In this document: positions 43,326 to 51,216 of the stretch, piece after piece
Position numbering within the stretch: the first letter of the stretch is position 1
How the letters are laid out: each line of letters opens with the position of its first letter
Notes under the pieces: generated by a model
Told to the model about the DNA's origin: nothing
Seen by the model: the letters and a program-made list of their open reading frames with translations, nothing else
Databases searched by the model: none
Position numbers and translations under genes: made by a program
NCBI RefSeq assembly: GCF_003427025.1
Contig: NZ_QVAI01000010.1
Span: 228,581-292,580, forward strand
Length of the DNA: 64,000 bases
Direction: 5' to 3'
DNA from: Jiangella endophytica
GTDB lineage: Bacteria; Actinomycetota; Actinomycetes; Jiangellales; Jiangellaceae

Positions 43326-43937
43326 TCACGGGAGGACGAACCGACGCGTCCACCCGCCGCCGACGCGGTCGAAGCGGACCCGGCTGGGCGGGCCGGCGTC
43401 GTCGGGCATCCACCACACCTCGACGCGGTCCGGGCGCAGGGCGAACGTCGTCCACGACGGGGGCGGCGCCTGGGGGTCCAGCTCCAGGTGACGGGCGAAC
43501 ACCGGCCGCACCTCGCCCGGCCCGGCCGGCGCACGCCCGCCGAGCTCCTCGTACACCCAGGCCAGGGCGCGTAGCTGGGGCGAGCGCCGCGCGTAGGCCG
43601 CGCGCACCTCGTCCGGCGGCAACTCGGCGGCGTGGCCGTGCAGCGTGACCTGCCGGGTCAGCGTCGGCCAGTGGAAGACGCCGGCCGCGCGCGGGTTCTC
43701 GGCGAGGTCGGCGGTCTTGACCGACGGACGCGACGTGGTGAACCGCACCGACGTGTCGTCGACGCCGGTGGCCAGCACCGTCCGCGCGTGCGGCGTGCCG
43801 TCTGCCGAGGCGGTCGCGAGTGTGAAGCAGCGCGGGTCGCCGGCGCCCGCCGCGGCTGCCTCGGCCAGCCAGCCCGCGAGCAGTTCCAGCGGCGGGCCGG
43901 AAACTGCGTTGAACGCGCCGTCGTCGTTTGCCATCAT
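43326..43937 (-). CDS. pyridoxine/pyridoxamine 5'-phosphate oxidase-like protein
   Basis: 203 residues: CFTLATASADGTPHARTVLA, then VRFTTSRPSVKTADLAENPR and AAGVFHWPTLTRQVTLHGHA (FMN-binding block), with the end VEVWWMPDDAGPPSRVRFDR similar to the PdxH C-terminus (usually WQ-x-RLHDR). It may be a true PdxH-like oxidase or a related flavoprotein. Two ATG codons stand in tandem at 43937/43934. It is divergent from the LysE exporter. Confidence 0.88.
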   Translation of the reverse strand: MMANDDGAFNAVSGPPLELLAGWLAEAAAAGAGDPRCFTLATASADGTPHARTVLATGVDDTSVRFTTSRPSVKTADLAENPRAAGVFHWPTLTRQVTLHGHAAELPPDEVRAAYARRSPQLRALAWVYEELGGRAPAGPGEVRPVFARHLELDPQAPPPSWTTFALRPDRVEVWWMPDDAGPPSRVRFDRVGGGWTRRFVLP

Positions 43938-44047
43938 CCGTCCATGATCTCGACTTCCGGTGTCCGTCCGCTGCCCGTCGTCGCCCGCCGCGCGGTGACG
44001 AAGCAGCAGCAGACGCGCCGGGGCTGGAGGCCGTTCACGGCTGCGCG

Positions 44048-44698
44048 ATGACCTCGGCGATCGTCGCGGGGTTGCTGGCCGGTTACGGCATCGCGATCCC
44101 GGTGGGCGCCGTGGGCGCCTACCTGGTGGCCCTGACGGCGCGCACCTCGCTGACGGTGGGCGCGGGCGCGGCGCTGGGCGTGGCGGCCGTGGACGGCGGC
44201 TACGCCATCGCCGCGGTGCTCGGCGGCGCCGCGCTGGCCGGTGCCGTCGAGCCGTACGCGGTCCCGCTGCGCTGGGCCTCCGCCGTCGTCCTGCTGGTCA
44301 TGGCCGCGGTCGGGGCGATCGCCGCGTACCGCCGGCACCGTGCCGGTGCGGCCGCGGCGGGCCCCGGCGCCGGTCGCGACGTCCGCGCCGGCCGCGTCAC
44401 GCCGGTCGGGGCGTTCGTCACGTTCGCCGGCATCACCGTGATCAACCCCCTGACCGTCGTCTACTTCGCCGCGCTGGTCATCGGCAGCGGCGCCGAACTG
44501 GCCGGCGGCGCCGAGGCGGTGGCGTTCGTCGCCGCCGCGTTCGCCGCGTCCGCCAGCTGGCAACTGCTGCTGGCCGGCGGGGGAGCGCTGCTCGGACGGT
44601 ACGTGACGGGCCCGCGCGGGAGGCTGGTGACGGCGTTCGTGTCCAGCGCTGTCATTCTCGTGCTGGCCGTTCGCATGGTCGGCACCAGTGGCGGGTAA
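44048..44698 (+). CDS. LysE/ArgO-family exporter
   Basis: 216 residues, about six helices: AIVAGLLAGYGIAIPVGAVG, LTVGAGAALGVAAVDGGYAI, VTPVGAFVTFAGITVINPLT (the conserved NP motif), AFAASASWQLLLAGGGALLG. It likely exports basic amino acids or other small solutes. ATG 44048 is chosen since residues encoded upstream are hydrophilic and unlike the family. Its TAA sits in the -10 box of the next gene. Confidence 0.9.
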   Translation: MTSAIVAGLLAGYGIAIPVGAVGAYLVALTARTSLTVGAGAALGVAAVDGGYAIAAVLGGAALAGAVEPYAVPLRWASAVVLLVMAAVGAIAAYRRHRAGAAAAGPGAGRDVRAGRVTPVGAFVTFAGITVINPLTVVYFAALVIGSGAELAGGAEAVAFVAAAFAASASWQLLLAGGGALLGRYVTGPRGRLVTAFVSSAVILVLAVRMVGTSGG

Positions 44699-44708
44699 CG
44701 TCGCGTCG
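44696..44708 (+). promoter_or_regulatory. leaderless promoter for the following GNAT gene
   Basis: TAACGT (44696-44701), 7 nt before GTG 44709; the box includes the lysE stop codon. Confidence 0.45.
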
Positions 44709-45233
44709 GTGAGGGACGCCGGGCACGCGACGCTCGTGACGGACCGGCTGCTGCTCCGGCGGCCGCGGGCCGACGACGTCGACGTCATCTTCGACATCTA
44801 CCGCGACCCGCGGGCCAGCGAGCACAACCCGTCCAACCTGCTGCGCGACCGCGACGGCGCGGAGAGCCTGTTCCACAGCTGGGACGAGCACTGGCGCACC
44901 GAGGGGTTCGGCTACTGGACGGTGCTGCGGCGTGAGTCCGACCGGCCGGTCGGCTTCTGCGGACTCAAGTACATGTGGTTCCACGACGACCAGGTGACGA
45001 ACCTGTTCTACGGCTTCGACCCGGCGTGGTGGGGGCGCGGGCTGGCCGCCGAGGCCGCCCGCGCCGCCGTCGAATGGGCCGCGAAGCACCTGCCGGGCGT
45101 GGCCGTGGTCGCCCGGATCCGGCCCGACAACCACGCCTCGCAGCGGGTCGCCGTCCGGGCCGGGCTGGCCAGGGCCGAGCACCTCGACGGGCTCGGCTTC
45201 GACGGCCTCGAGTGGATCTATATCGCTAGCTGA
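44709..45233 (+). CDS. RimJ/RimL-type GNAT acetyltransferase
   Basis: 174 residues: TLVTDRLLLRRPRADDVDVI, then FGYWTVLRRESDRPVGFCGL and GFDPAWWGRGLAAEAARAAV (acetyl-CoA motif), ASQRVAVRAGLARAEHLDG. It probably acetylates a protein N-terminus or small amine. GTG 44709 is chosen from the leaderless box; an in-frame GTG at 44688 lies inside lysE. Confidence 0.88.
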   Translation: MRDAGHATLVTDRLLLRRPRADDVDVIFDIYRDPRASEHNPSNLLRDRDGAESLFHSWDEHWRTEGFGYWTVLRRESDRPVGFCGLKYMWFHDDQVTNLFYGFDPAWWGRGLAAEAARAAVEWAAKHLPGVAVVARIRPDNHASQRVAVRAGLARAEHLDGLGFDGLEWIYIAS

Positions 45234-45236
45234 CTC

Positions 45237-45264
45237 AGGGCGTGCCCTTGGGAGACAACGCCCT
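45237..45264. terminator. stem-loop between convergent genes
   Basis: AGGGCGT (45237-45243) and ACGCCCT (45258-45264) with a 14-nt loop, between the GNAT stop (45233) and the antiporter stop (45263). Confidence 0.5.
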
Positions 45265-46747
45265 AGCCGCCGGTCCGGGCCTGACCCAGGGGCTCGCGCA
45301 CGAGGATCTCGTCGACGTAGCAGTACTGCCAGTCCGCGCCGGGCTGCAGCGACTGGATGATCGGGTGGTGCTCGGCCTCGTAGTGCGCCCGCGAGTGCCG
45401 CCGGGGCGAGTCGTCGCAGCAGGCGACCGTGCCGCACTTCATGCACAGCCGCAGCTGCACCCAGGTGCCGCCCTCGTCGACGCACTGCTGGCAGACGTCG
45501 ACGTCGGTGTCGGTGACCTCCATCTGGTCCTGGTGGATGCAGGCGGTGCTCATGGTCTCGGACTGGACGTACTTCCAGCGCGAGCGCAGCAGGCGGTCCG
45601 GCACGAACCGGGCGAAGTGCTGGGACTGCGACGCGAGCAGCGGCGCCGCGATGGCCAGCACCAGCACGTACAGCGCGACGAAGGGGCCCATGCGCTCGTC
45701 CAGGCCGGCCGCGATGGCCAGCGTCGCCAGGATCAGCGAGAACTCGCCGCGGCCCAGCACCGTCAGGCCGATGTTCGTGGCCGCGCGCTGGTTGAACCCG
45801 AACAGCCGGGCCGTGAAGATCCCGGCGGTGAGGTTGGTCAGCAGCGTGACACAGACGGCGACCGCCACCGGCACCGCGACGGTACCCAGGTCGCCGATGT
45901 CGATGGTCAGCCCGAACGACACGAAGAAGATCGCCGCGAACACGTCGCGCAACGGCAGCACGAGCTGCTCGACCCGCTCCTTGAGCGACGTCCGCGACAC
46001 CACCAGGCCGATCATCAGCGCGCCGATGGCCTCGGAGACCCCGACCTCGAGCGCGACGCCTGCTACCAGCACGACCAGCCCGACCATGATGATGGCCAGC
46101 AGCTCGTCCTCGCGACAGTCCAGGAGCAGGGCGATGGCCCGCGCGCCCCACCGGGCCAGCGCGAACAGCGCCACCAGGAAGCCGAAGCTGACGAGCAGGT
46201 CGACGACGAAGTCGGCGGTCGAGCCGGAGTCGTTCAGCACCGGCGCCAGCAGCGCCAGGTAGAACGCGAGGAACATGTCCTCGATGACGATGACACCGAG
46301 GATGATCGGCGTCTCGGCGTTGGTCAGCCGGCGCAGCTCGATCAGCAGCTTCGTCGCGATGGCGGACGACGAGATGCCGAGCGCGCCGGCGATGACCAGC
46401 GCCTCGGACGTGCCCCAGCCCAGCGCGAAGCCGAGCGCCAGGCCGGCGCTGACGTTGAGCGCGATGTAGACGCCGGCGGCGATGAACAGCCGCCTCCCGC
46501 TGCCCAGGACCTGTTCGGCGGGGAATTCCACCCCCAGATGGAACAGCAGCAGCACCAGGCCCAGCGACGCGAGCAGCGCGAGGTCCTCGGGGTGATCGAT
46601 CAGCACCGGGCCCGGCGTTCCCGGGCCGAACAGGATGCCGATGAGCATGTAGCACGGCACCGTCGGGAAGCCGTACCGGCGGCCGATCCGGGCGACCAGC
46701 CCGGCGAGCAGAACGATCGCGCCCAGCCCGATGAGGTCTGCGTGCAC
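45263..46747 (-). CDS. CPA2-type K+/H+ antiporter with C-terminal UBP zinc finger
   Basis: 494 residues. Residues 1-390 are a 12-13 helix CPA2 antiporter (LLLFHLGVEFPAEQVLGSGR, GALGISSSAIATKLLIELRR, SFGLTIDIGDLG). Residues 399-494 are a UBP-type zinc finger: C403, C419, C422, C435, C438, C443 plus HSRAHYEAEHHPI. A UBP finger fused to a transporter is unusual; in eukaryotes the domain binds ubiquitin C-termini, so its role here is unknown. GTG 46747 follows the regulatory-subunit stop by 5 nt. Confidence 0.9.
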   Translation of the reverse strand: MHADLIGLGAIVLLAGLVARIGRRYGFPTVPCYMLIGILFGPGTPGPVLIDHPEDLALLASLGLVLLLFHLGVEFPAEQVLGSGRRLFIAAGVYIALNVSAGLALGFALGWGTSEALVIAGALGISSSAIATKLLIELRRLTNAETPIILGVIVIEDMFLAFYLALLAPVLNDSGSTADFVVDLLVSFGFLVALFALARWGARAIALLLDCREDELLAIIMVGLVVLVAGVALEVGVSEAIGALMIGLVVSRTSLKERVEQLVLPLRDVFAAIFFVSFGLTIDIGDLGTVAVPVAVAVCVTLLTNLTAGIFTARLFGFNQRAATNIGLTVLGRGEFSLILATLAIAAGLDERMGPFVALYVLVLAIAAPLLASQSQHFARFVPDRLLRSRWKYVQSETMSTACIHQDQMEVTDTDVDVCQQCVDEGGTWVQLRLCMKCGTVACCDDSPRRHSRAHYEAEHHPIIQSLQPGADWQYCYVDEILVREPLGQARTGG

Positions 46748-46752
46748 CGGCG

Positions 46753-46980
46753 TTAACCCTCGAAGAACGTGCCGGTGAGCACGGCGCCCAGCTTCAGCGC
46801 CTGCTCGCGGCTCAGCTCGAGGACGGCGGTCGGCTCGTCGCCCTTGCTGGTGAAGACGTAGAGGTCGCGGATGTCGCCGCGGCGGACGACGACCGAGACC
46901 CGCTGCGTCGGGCTGCCGAGGTCGATGTCGTACCGCTTGCCGATGCCCGGCAGTTCCTGCATGTGCACGCCCTGGCCCAT
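46753..46980 (-). CDS. KhtT-like antiporter regulatory subunit, short form
   Basis: 75 residues: VHMQELPGIGKRYDIDLGSP, then RVSVVVRRGDIRDLYVF and ALKLGAVLTGTFFEG, matching the N-terminal domain of KhtT-type regulatory subunits; the C-terminal TrkA-C domain of full-length KhtT (about 160 residues) is absent. GGAAGGGG lies before ATG 46980. It is co-transcribed with the antiporter immediately downstream and probably gates it. Confidence 0.85.
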   Translation of the reverse strand: MGQGVHMQELPGIGKRYDIDLGSPTQRVSVVVRRGDIRDLYVFTSKGDEPTAVLELSREQALKLGAVLTGTFFEG

Positions 46981-47033
46981 GATGGGTCCCCTTCCTTCCC
47001 TGCGACACCGTTCCCGGCGAACAGTGACCGAGT

Positions 47034-48536
47034 CTAGGGTCGTGGGGCGCCGGATGGCGCCAGCCGTCCGAAGGCCGGTTCGGGCCGGGCCACCCCGGGG
47101 TCGCCGGGCGCGCCGAGCTGGGCTCGCAGCCGGGCCGCGCCGCCGGGCACGAACGGTTCCAGCTCCGCGGCGACGACCCGGCACGCGTGCACCAGCCCCG
47201 CCAGGACGGCGCCCACCTCGGGGCGGCCGCGGCGGTCCCGCTCCCAGGGCCGGTCCGCCTCGATGACCCGGTTCCCGAGGTCGACGACGGCGACCAGCGC
47301 GGCCGTCGCGGCCCGCAGGTCGAACCCGTCCAGCGCCCGGTCGACGGCGGCCGGCAGCGCGCCGGCGGACGCGACCAGCTCGCTGCCGGGGTCGGGCGCG
47401 CCGACCACGCCGTCGTGCAGCCGGTGGGCCAGGGTGAGGGTGCGCTGCACCAGGTTGCCCAGTCCGTTGGCCAGCTCGAGGTCGTGCCGGGCGACCAGCC
47501 GGTGCTCGGTGAAGTCGGTGTCGCCGGTGCGCGGGACCTCGCGGACGAACCACCAGCGCAGCGCGTCGGCGCCGTACCGCCGCGCCAGGGCGGCCGGGTC
47601 GGCGGTGCCGCCGCTGCTCTTGGCGATCTTCGCGCCGTCCACCGTGAGGTAGTCGTGCACGAGGATCGCGGTCGGCAGCGGCAGCCCTGTGGAGAGCAGC
47701 TGGGCCAGCCAGTACACCGCGTGAAAGCGCACGATCCCCTTGCCGATGACGTGGACGCGGTCGGCTGAGCCGGTCCACCAGTCGCGGTAGGCCTCGTCCG
47801 CGCCGCCGTAACCGAGCGCCGTCACGTAGTTGGCCAGGGCGTCCCACCAGACGTAGACCACCTGGGCCGGGTCGCCCGGGACCGGGATGCCCCAGCCGCC
47901 GGCCCGTTCGGCCGGCCGCGACACGCTGATGTCGCGCAGGCCGGCCCGGACGAACGCGAGCACCTCGGCGCGCTTGGCGGCCGGCTCGATCCGGACCGCG
48001 CCGGACTCCAGGACGCGCAGCAGCTCGTCCTGGTAGCGGGACAGCCGGAAGAACCAGTTCTCCTCGCTGACCTGCTCGGGAGCGACGCCGTGCTCCGGGC
48101 AGGCACCGCCGGGCAGTTCGGACGCGGTGTAGAACTGCTCGCAGCCGGCGCAGTACAGCCCGGTGTAGCGGCGCCGGTAGAAGTCGCCGCGGGCGGCGCA
48201 GCGCTCCCACAGCAGGCGGACGCCCGGCGGGTGCCGCTGGTCGGCGCTGGTCCGGATGACGTCGTCGACCGAGAGCGCCAGCGGCTCGTGCAGCGCGACG
48301 AACCTGGCGGCGTTGGCGTCGACGAACTCCCTGATCGGCACACCCGCCGACCGCGCGGCGACGACGTTCTTCAGGGCGTTGTCGTCAGTGCCGGTGAGGA
48401 ACCGGACCGATCGCCCGCGGTGGCGCCGGTGCCGTGCCAGGACGTCGGCCTGGACCAGCTCGAGCGCGTGTCCGAGGTGCGGCGCGCCGTTGACGTACGG
48501 GATTGACGTGGTGACGTAGTAGCGGTCGGTGGTCAT
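47034..48536 (-). CDS. metG: methionyl-tRNA synthetase, short divergent form
   Basis: 500 residues. Class I signature HLGH (20-23) in GAPHLGHALELVQ, the family KMSKS as KIAKS (303-307), a single zinc knuckle (C129, C132 ... C146), TGTDDNALK for the usual TGTDEHG and an anticodon helix ANGLGNLVQRTLTLAHRL. It is shorter and more divergent than housekeeping MetRS and lacks a C-terminal dimer domain, so it may be a second, inducible enzyme. GAGGGAG precedes ATG 48536. The mRNA leader encodes a Met-Met peptide and a stem-loop, suggesting attenuation by Met-tRNA supply. Confidence 0.88.
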   Translation of the reverse strand: MTTDRYYVTTSIPYVNGAPHLGHALELVQADVLARHRRHRGRSVRFLTGTDDNALKNVVAARSAGVPIREFVDANAARFVALHEPLALSVDDVIRTSADQRHPPGVRLLWERCAARGDFYRRRYTGLYCAGCEQFYTASELPGGACPEHGVAPEQVSEENWFFRLSRYQDELLRVLESGAVRIEPAAKRAEVLAFVRAGLRDISVSRPAERAGGWGIPVPGDPAQVVYVWWDALANYVTALGYGGADEAYRDWWTGSADRVHVIGKGIVRFHAVYWLAQLLSTGLPLPTAILVHDYLTVDGAKIAKSSGGTADPAALARRYGADALRWWFVREVPRTGDTDFTEHRLVARHDLELANGLGNLVQRTLTLAHRLHDGVVGAPDPGSELVASAGALPAAVDRALDGFDLRAATAALVAVVDLGNRVIEADRPWERDRRGRPEVGAVLAGLVHACRVVAAELEPFVPGGAARLRAQLGAPGDPGVARPEPAFGRLAPSGAPRP

Positions 48537-48580
48537 GGTGAACTCCCTCGCCCTGGCGCGGCGGGGGAGTGCGGACACCC

Positions 48581-48607
48581 GAAACGCCCCCGCTGAGCAG
48601 GGGCTTC
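48581..48607 (-). promoter_or_regulatory. stem-loop between leader peptide and metG
   Basis: GCCCC (48586-48590) pairs with GGGGC (48600-48604), with GAA/TTC outer and GC/GC inner pairs. It starts about 20 nt after the leader stop and ends about 45 nt before the metG ATG. No T-run, so it may act as a Rho-type or ribosome-access switch rather than an intrinsic terminator. Confidence 0.5.
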
Positions 48608-48628
48608 GCTGGTGGTGTGGTGACGGTG

Positions 48629-48688
48629 TCAGCGCACGCCGAGAGACCCCTGGACGGGGCGCATCATCGACCGGGTGCACTGGGTCAT
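48629..48688 (-). CDS. putative metG leader peptide (19 residues)
   Basis: Reads MTQCTRSMMRPVQGSLGVR. The ATG is 7 nt after TATCCT with no Shine-Dalgarno, so it is probably the first codon of a leaderless mRNA. Adjacent Met codons 8-9 (third Met besides the initiator) upstream of a methionyl-tRNA synthetase and a stem-loop are what an attenuation leader would look like. Too short for ordinary gene finding. Confidence 0.55.
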   Translation of the reverse strand: MTQCTRSMMRPVQGSLGVR

Positions 48689-48695
48689 GGCGTCA

Positions 48696-48701
48696 AGGAT
48701 A
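48696..48701 (-). promoter_or_regulatory. -10 box of the metG leader transcript
   Basis: TATCCT on the minus strand, 7 nt before the leader ATG. The -35 is poor (TGGGGT at 17 nt). Confidence 0.5.
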
Positions 48702-48848
48702 CGTGTGACCTGCGCCGAACCCCAGCGACTAACTGTGACAACTCGGTGATGCCGCGTGTCAAGACAGGTATGTCCGTCTTTGAACGGCATTCTGTGCGTC
48801 GAGAATGCCTATTGGGCGACACGCAAGGAAAGATTTCTTCGTTTCTCC

Positions 48849-48876
48849 TTGCGCAACTACTTTCGCTGCTTAGACT
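48849..48876 (+). promoter_or_regulatory. sigma-70-type promoter of the 27-residue peptide gene
   Basis: TTGCGC (48849-48854), 16 nt, TAGACT (48871-48876), in a locally AT-richer stretch (48700-48900). It is about 85 nt before the ATG, leaving a real 5' leader. Confidence 0.55.
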
Positions 48877-48961
48877 CACAGTCAAGAACTCGGGGTCGTC
48901 CGGACAAGAGCTTGGCCCCGCGGTTCGCCACCGAAGGTCTTCATCCGAAGGAGTCACGATC

Positions 48962-49045
48962 ATGGACGCACTCTCCGGCCTCCTCGACAGCATCGTCGCG
49001 CTGGTCAACCAGCTTCTGGGGACCGTGACCGGCCTGCTCGGCTGA
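48962..49045 (+). CDS. 27-residue hydrophobic/amphipathic peptide
   Basis: Starts MDALSGLLDSIVALVNQLLG; the last seven residues are TVTGLLG. Two Asp, no Lys/Arg, otherwise Leu/Val/Gly, so it should form one amphipathic or membrane helix. Strong support as a gene: AAGGAG (48948-48953) 8 nt before ATG, a matching promoter, and a perfect intrinsic terminator 57 nt after the stop. No family recognised. Possibilities are a membrane-active or secreted peptide, a small membrane regulator, or a toxin; none is shown. Confidence 0.7.
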   Translation: MDALSGLLDSIVALVNQLLGTVTGLLG

Positions 49046-49101
49046 GAAACCGGCACGTAAGCCCTTCTCCATCCGGTGGGCGCTTGGCGGCTCCCCACCA
49101 C

Positions 49102-49152
49102 CCGTCCGCGTATGCCTCTGGGATTTCCCCGGGCATACGCGGACGGTTTTTT
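49102..49152 (+). terminator. perfect intrinsic terminator
   Basis: 15-bp arms CCGTCCGCGTATGCC (49102-49116) and GGCATACGCGGACGG (49132-49146), 15-nt loop, followed by TTTTTT (49147-49152). The strongest terminator in the window. Confidence 0.95.
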
Positions 49153-49228
49153 CACGGCTATTCTCCGGGCGGGATGTCCGGATTAAACTGGTTGCACCTG
49201 GGTCGGCTTTTCGATCAGGCTTGACGGT

Positions 49229-49744
49229 GTGATCGATACCGGATTGAGCGGAAAGGTCGTGCTCGTCACCGGCGCCGACGGCGGCATCGGCGAAGCCACC
49301 GCGCGGGCGTTCGCGGCACAGGGCGCACGCGTCGCCGTCCATCATCACGACGGGGGAGTGCCGGCACCCGAGGGCGTTTCGTTCGAGCACCGCCTGGGCG
49401 ACGCCGAGGCGGCGGCCCGGGCGGTGGTGAACATCTCGACCGACGCGGCGCAGTGCTTCCCCGGTCAGGTCGGCTACGGCAGTTCGAAGGCGGCGCTCGA
49501 GGCGTTCACCCGGGCCGCGGCCGTCGAGCTGGGTCCGGCCGGCATCCGGGTCAACGCCGTCGCGCCGGGCCCGGTCCAGACCGGCTGGATGTCCGGCGAG
49601 CTGGTCGAGAGCCTGCTGCCGCACCTGCCCCTCGGCCGCGTCGGCCGTCCGTCCGACATCGCCGACGCCGTGGTCTTCCTCGCCTCCGGCCAGGCGTCCT
49701 GGCTCACCGGCCAGGTCATCAAGGTCAGTGGCGGCCACCACTGA
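49229..49744 (+). pseudogene. short-chain dehydrogenase with an internal deletion
   Basis: 171 residues instead of about 250. The cofactor motif VTGADGGIGEA and the C-terminal half (VGYGSSKAALEAFTRAAAVE ... GQVIKVSGGHH, with catalytic Y and K) are intact, but the central D-x-x-VNNAG region and helix alpha-4 are missing: FEHRLGDAEAAARAVVNIST joins them in frame. It cannot bind cofactor and substrate normally. The frame is still open, so it is either a fresh deletion or a repurposed protein. Confidence 0.7.
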
Positions 49745-49793
49745 GCGGGCTGCGGGACGACTTCGCCTGACTCGGCCGGCCGGTCCCGTCCGA

Positions 49794-51203
49794 CTACTCC
49801 GGCGCGATCTCGCGGGGCATGAGGTCGTGCGGCAGCGACGTCCGTGCCGCGCGGAGGAACGCGAACGGCGTGCGCAGCCCCAGGTTCGCCACGCGCGACG
49901 TGTAGATGTCGGCGTACTTCTCGACCTGGCGGGCGAAGAGGCTCTTGTCGTTGCCGGCGCGCATCATCGGGCCCCACGTCGGGTTGCCGAGCTCGGCGGC
50001 GGCGCGGGCGAGCGGCACGATGCGCTCGTCCAACGTGCGCAGCGACTCGCGCAGCGACTCGACCGCCTCGCGCGACGCGGAGGAATCGGGACGCAGCAGC
50101 GCCATGCGGGCCTGCGCGAGCCGGTCCTCCAGGACCGCCTTCTCGACCATGAGGCGGCGCAGTTCGGCCTCGTCGGGGGCGAACGTCTGCGCGGCCGCGA
50201 TCTCGGCCTCCAGTTCGCGCATGATCAGCGCGGTGCGCCAGCGCAGCGCGGACTTGGTGACATGGACGTCGCCGAAGAGGTGGTCGCCGACGTAGAGGAT
50301 CTCGGCGCCGGTGAGGCCGAGGCTCTGCTCGACCTGCCGGGCGCAGCCGCCGTGGTAGACGTCGCCGGTCTTGAACGGGCCCCAGTGCGGCTGCAGCAGG
50401 CCGCGGTCGGCGTCGACGACGCGGTACACGGGTTCGACCTCGGAGAAGAACCGCGGCTTCGCGGCGGCCACGACGACGATGTCGAACAGGTCGCGCCACG
50501 ACCCGGACGGCACGTGCCGGTCGAAGGCGTAGCTCATCATCGCCTTCGTGTACGACCAGTCGCTGTTGGTGATGAGCAGCAGCCGCTTCCCGGCCAGCCG
50601 CTGGTCGATGAGCGTCTGGGCGGTGTCGGGATCGATGTCGCAGAAGCGGTCCGGGTCGGCGACGATCTCCGCCTTCAGCGCGCCCGTGGTGTGCGACTCG
50701 TCCAGGGCGGCCGACACGATGCGGTACAGCTCGTCGTAGCCGAGCGGACCGGGGATGGTGCCGTCGTCGAGGCGGTCGACGAACTGGGCGTAGAGCGCGG
50801 ACTCGGAGATGGTGAACAGCGTGTTCATGAACCGGAACCGCGGGTTGTTGAGGTCGACGGTGACGCCGTTGTAGGTCGTGCGCAGCTCGTCGAAGGAGAG
50901 CTGACGGGTGCCGTGCTGGGCCTGGATGACGTAGCCGAACCGGGTGGCCTTGACCAGATTGCCGAGGTCGAGGTCGATGACCAGGCCCTGCAGGTACCGG
51001 TCGGGCTCGAACACCAGGCCGGCGACGGGGTAGTCGCCGGCCGCGAGCACCCGCGTGGCGTGCTCGAAGGCCGTCCGCTCCCACGCGTCGGTGCGGTAGT
51101 GGATGAGCGTGTAGTCCATGTCGTAGCCGATGGCCTGCACCGAGCGCAGGTTCAGTGTGCGGTTGGCGTAGACACCGCGTTGCAGCCCGTCCGGAGGCGT
51201 CAT
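49794..51203 (-). CDS. HAD-superfamily 5'-nucleotidase (cN-II-like, HAD-IG)
   Basis: 469 residues. HAD motif I is IGYDMDYTLIHY with D28 and D30; LLLITNSDWSYTKAMMSYAF is motif II, and EILYVGDHLFGDVHVTK motif IV. Length and pattern match purine 5'-nucleotidase-like HAD-IG proteins. ATG 51203 is 7 nt after TAGTCT on the minus strand (51216-51211), a leaderless start. It follows the rhodanese gene with 10 bp between them but has its own promoter. Confidence 0.92.
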   Translation of the reverse strand: MTPPDGLQRGVYANRTLNLRSVQAIGYDMDYTLIHYRTDAWERTAFEHATRVLAAGDYPVAGLVFEPDRYLQGLVIDLDLGNLVKATRFGYVIQAQHGTRQLSFDELRTTYNGVTVDLNNPRFRFMNTLFTISESALYAQFVDRLDDGTIPGPLGYDELYRIVSAALDESHTTGALKAEIVADPDRFCDIDPDTAQTLIDQRLAGKRLLLITNSDWSYTKAMMSYAFDRHVPSGSWRDLFDIVVVAAAKPRFFSEVEPVYRVVDADRGLLQPHWGPFKTGDVYHGGCARQVEQSLGLTGAEILYVGDHLFGDVHVTKSALRWRTALIMRELEAEIAAAQTFAPDEAELRRLMVEKAVLEDRLAQARMALLRPDSSASREAVESLRESLRTLDERIVPLARAAAELGNPTWGPMMRAGNDKSLFARQVEKYADIYTSRVANLGLRTPFAFLRAARTSLPHDLMPREIAPE

Positions 51204-51210
51204 GTCCCCG

Positions 51211-51216
51211 AGACTA
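51211..51216 (-). promoter_or_regulatory. leaderless -10 box for the 5'-nucleotidase
   Basis: TAGTCT on the minus strand, 7 nt before ATG 51203; it overlaps the end of the rhodanese gene. Confidence 0.5.

Noticed and set aside
45242..46756. 504-codon plus-strand frame over the antiporter
   Set aside because: Antisense shadow; the minus strand gives membrane helices and zinc-finger cysteines.
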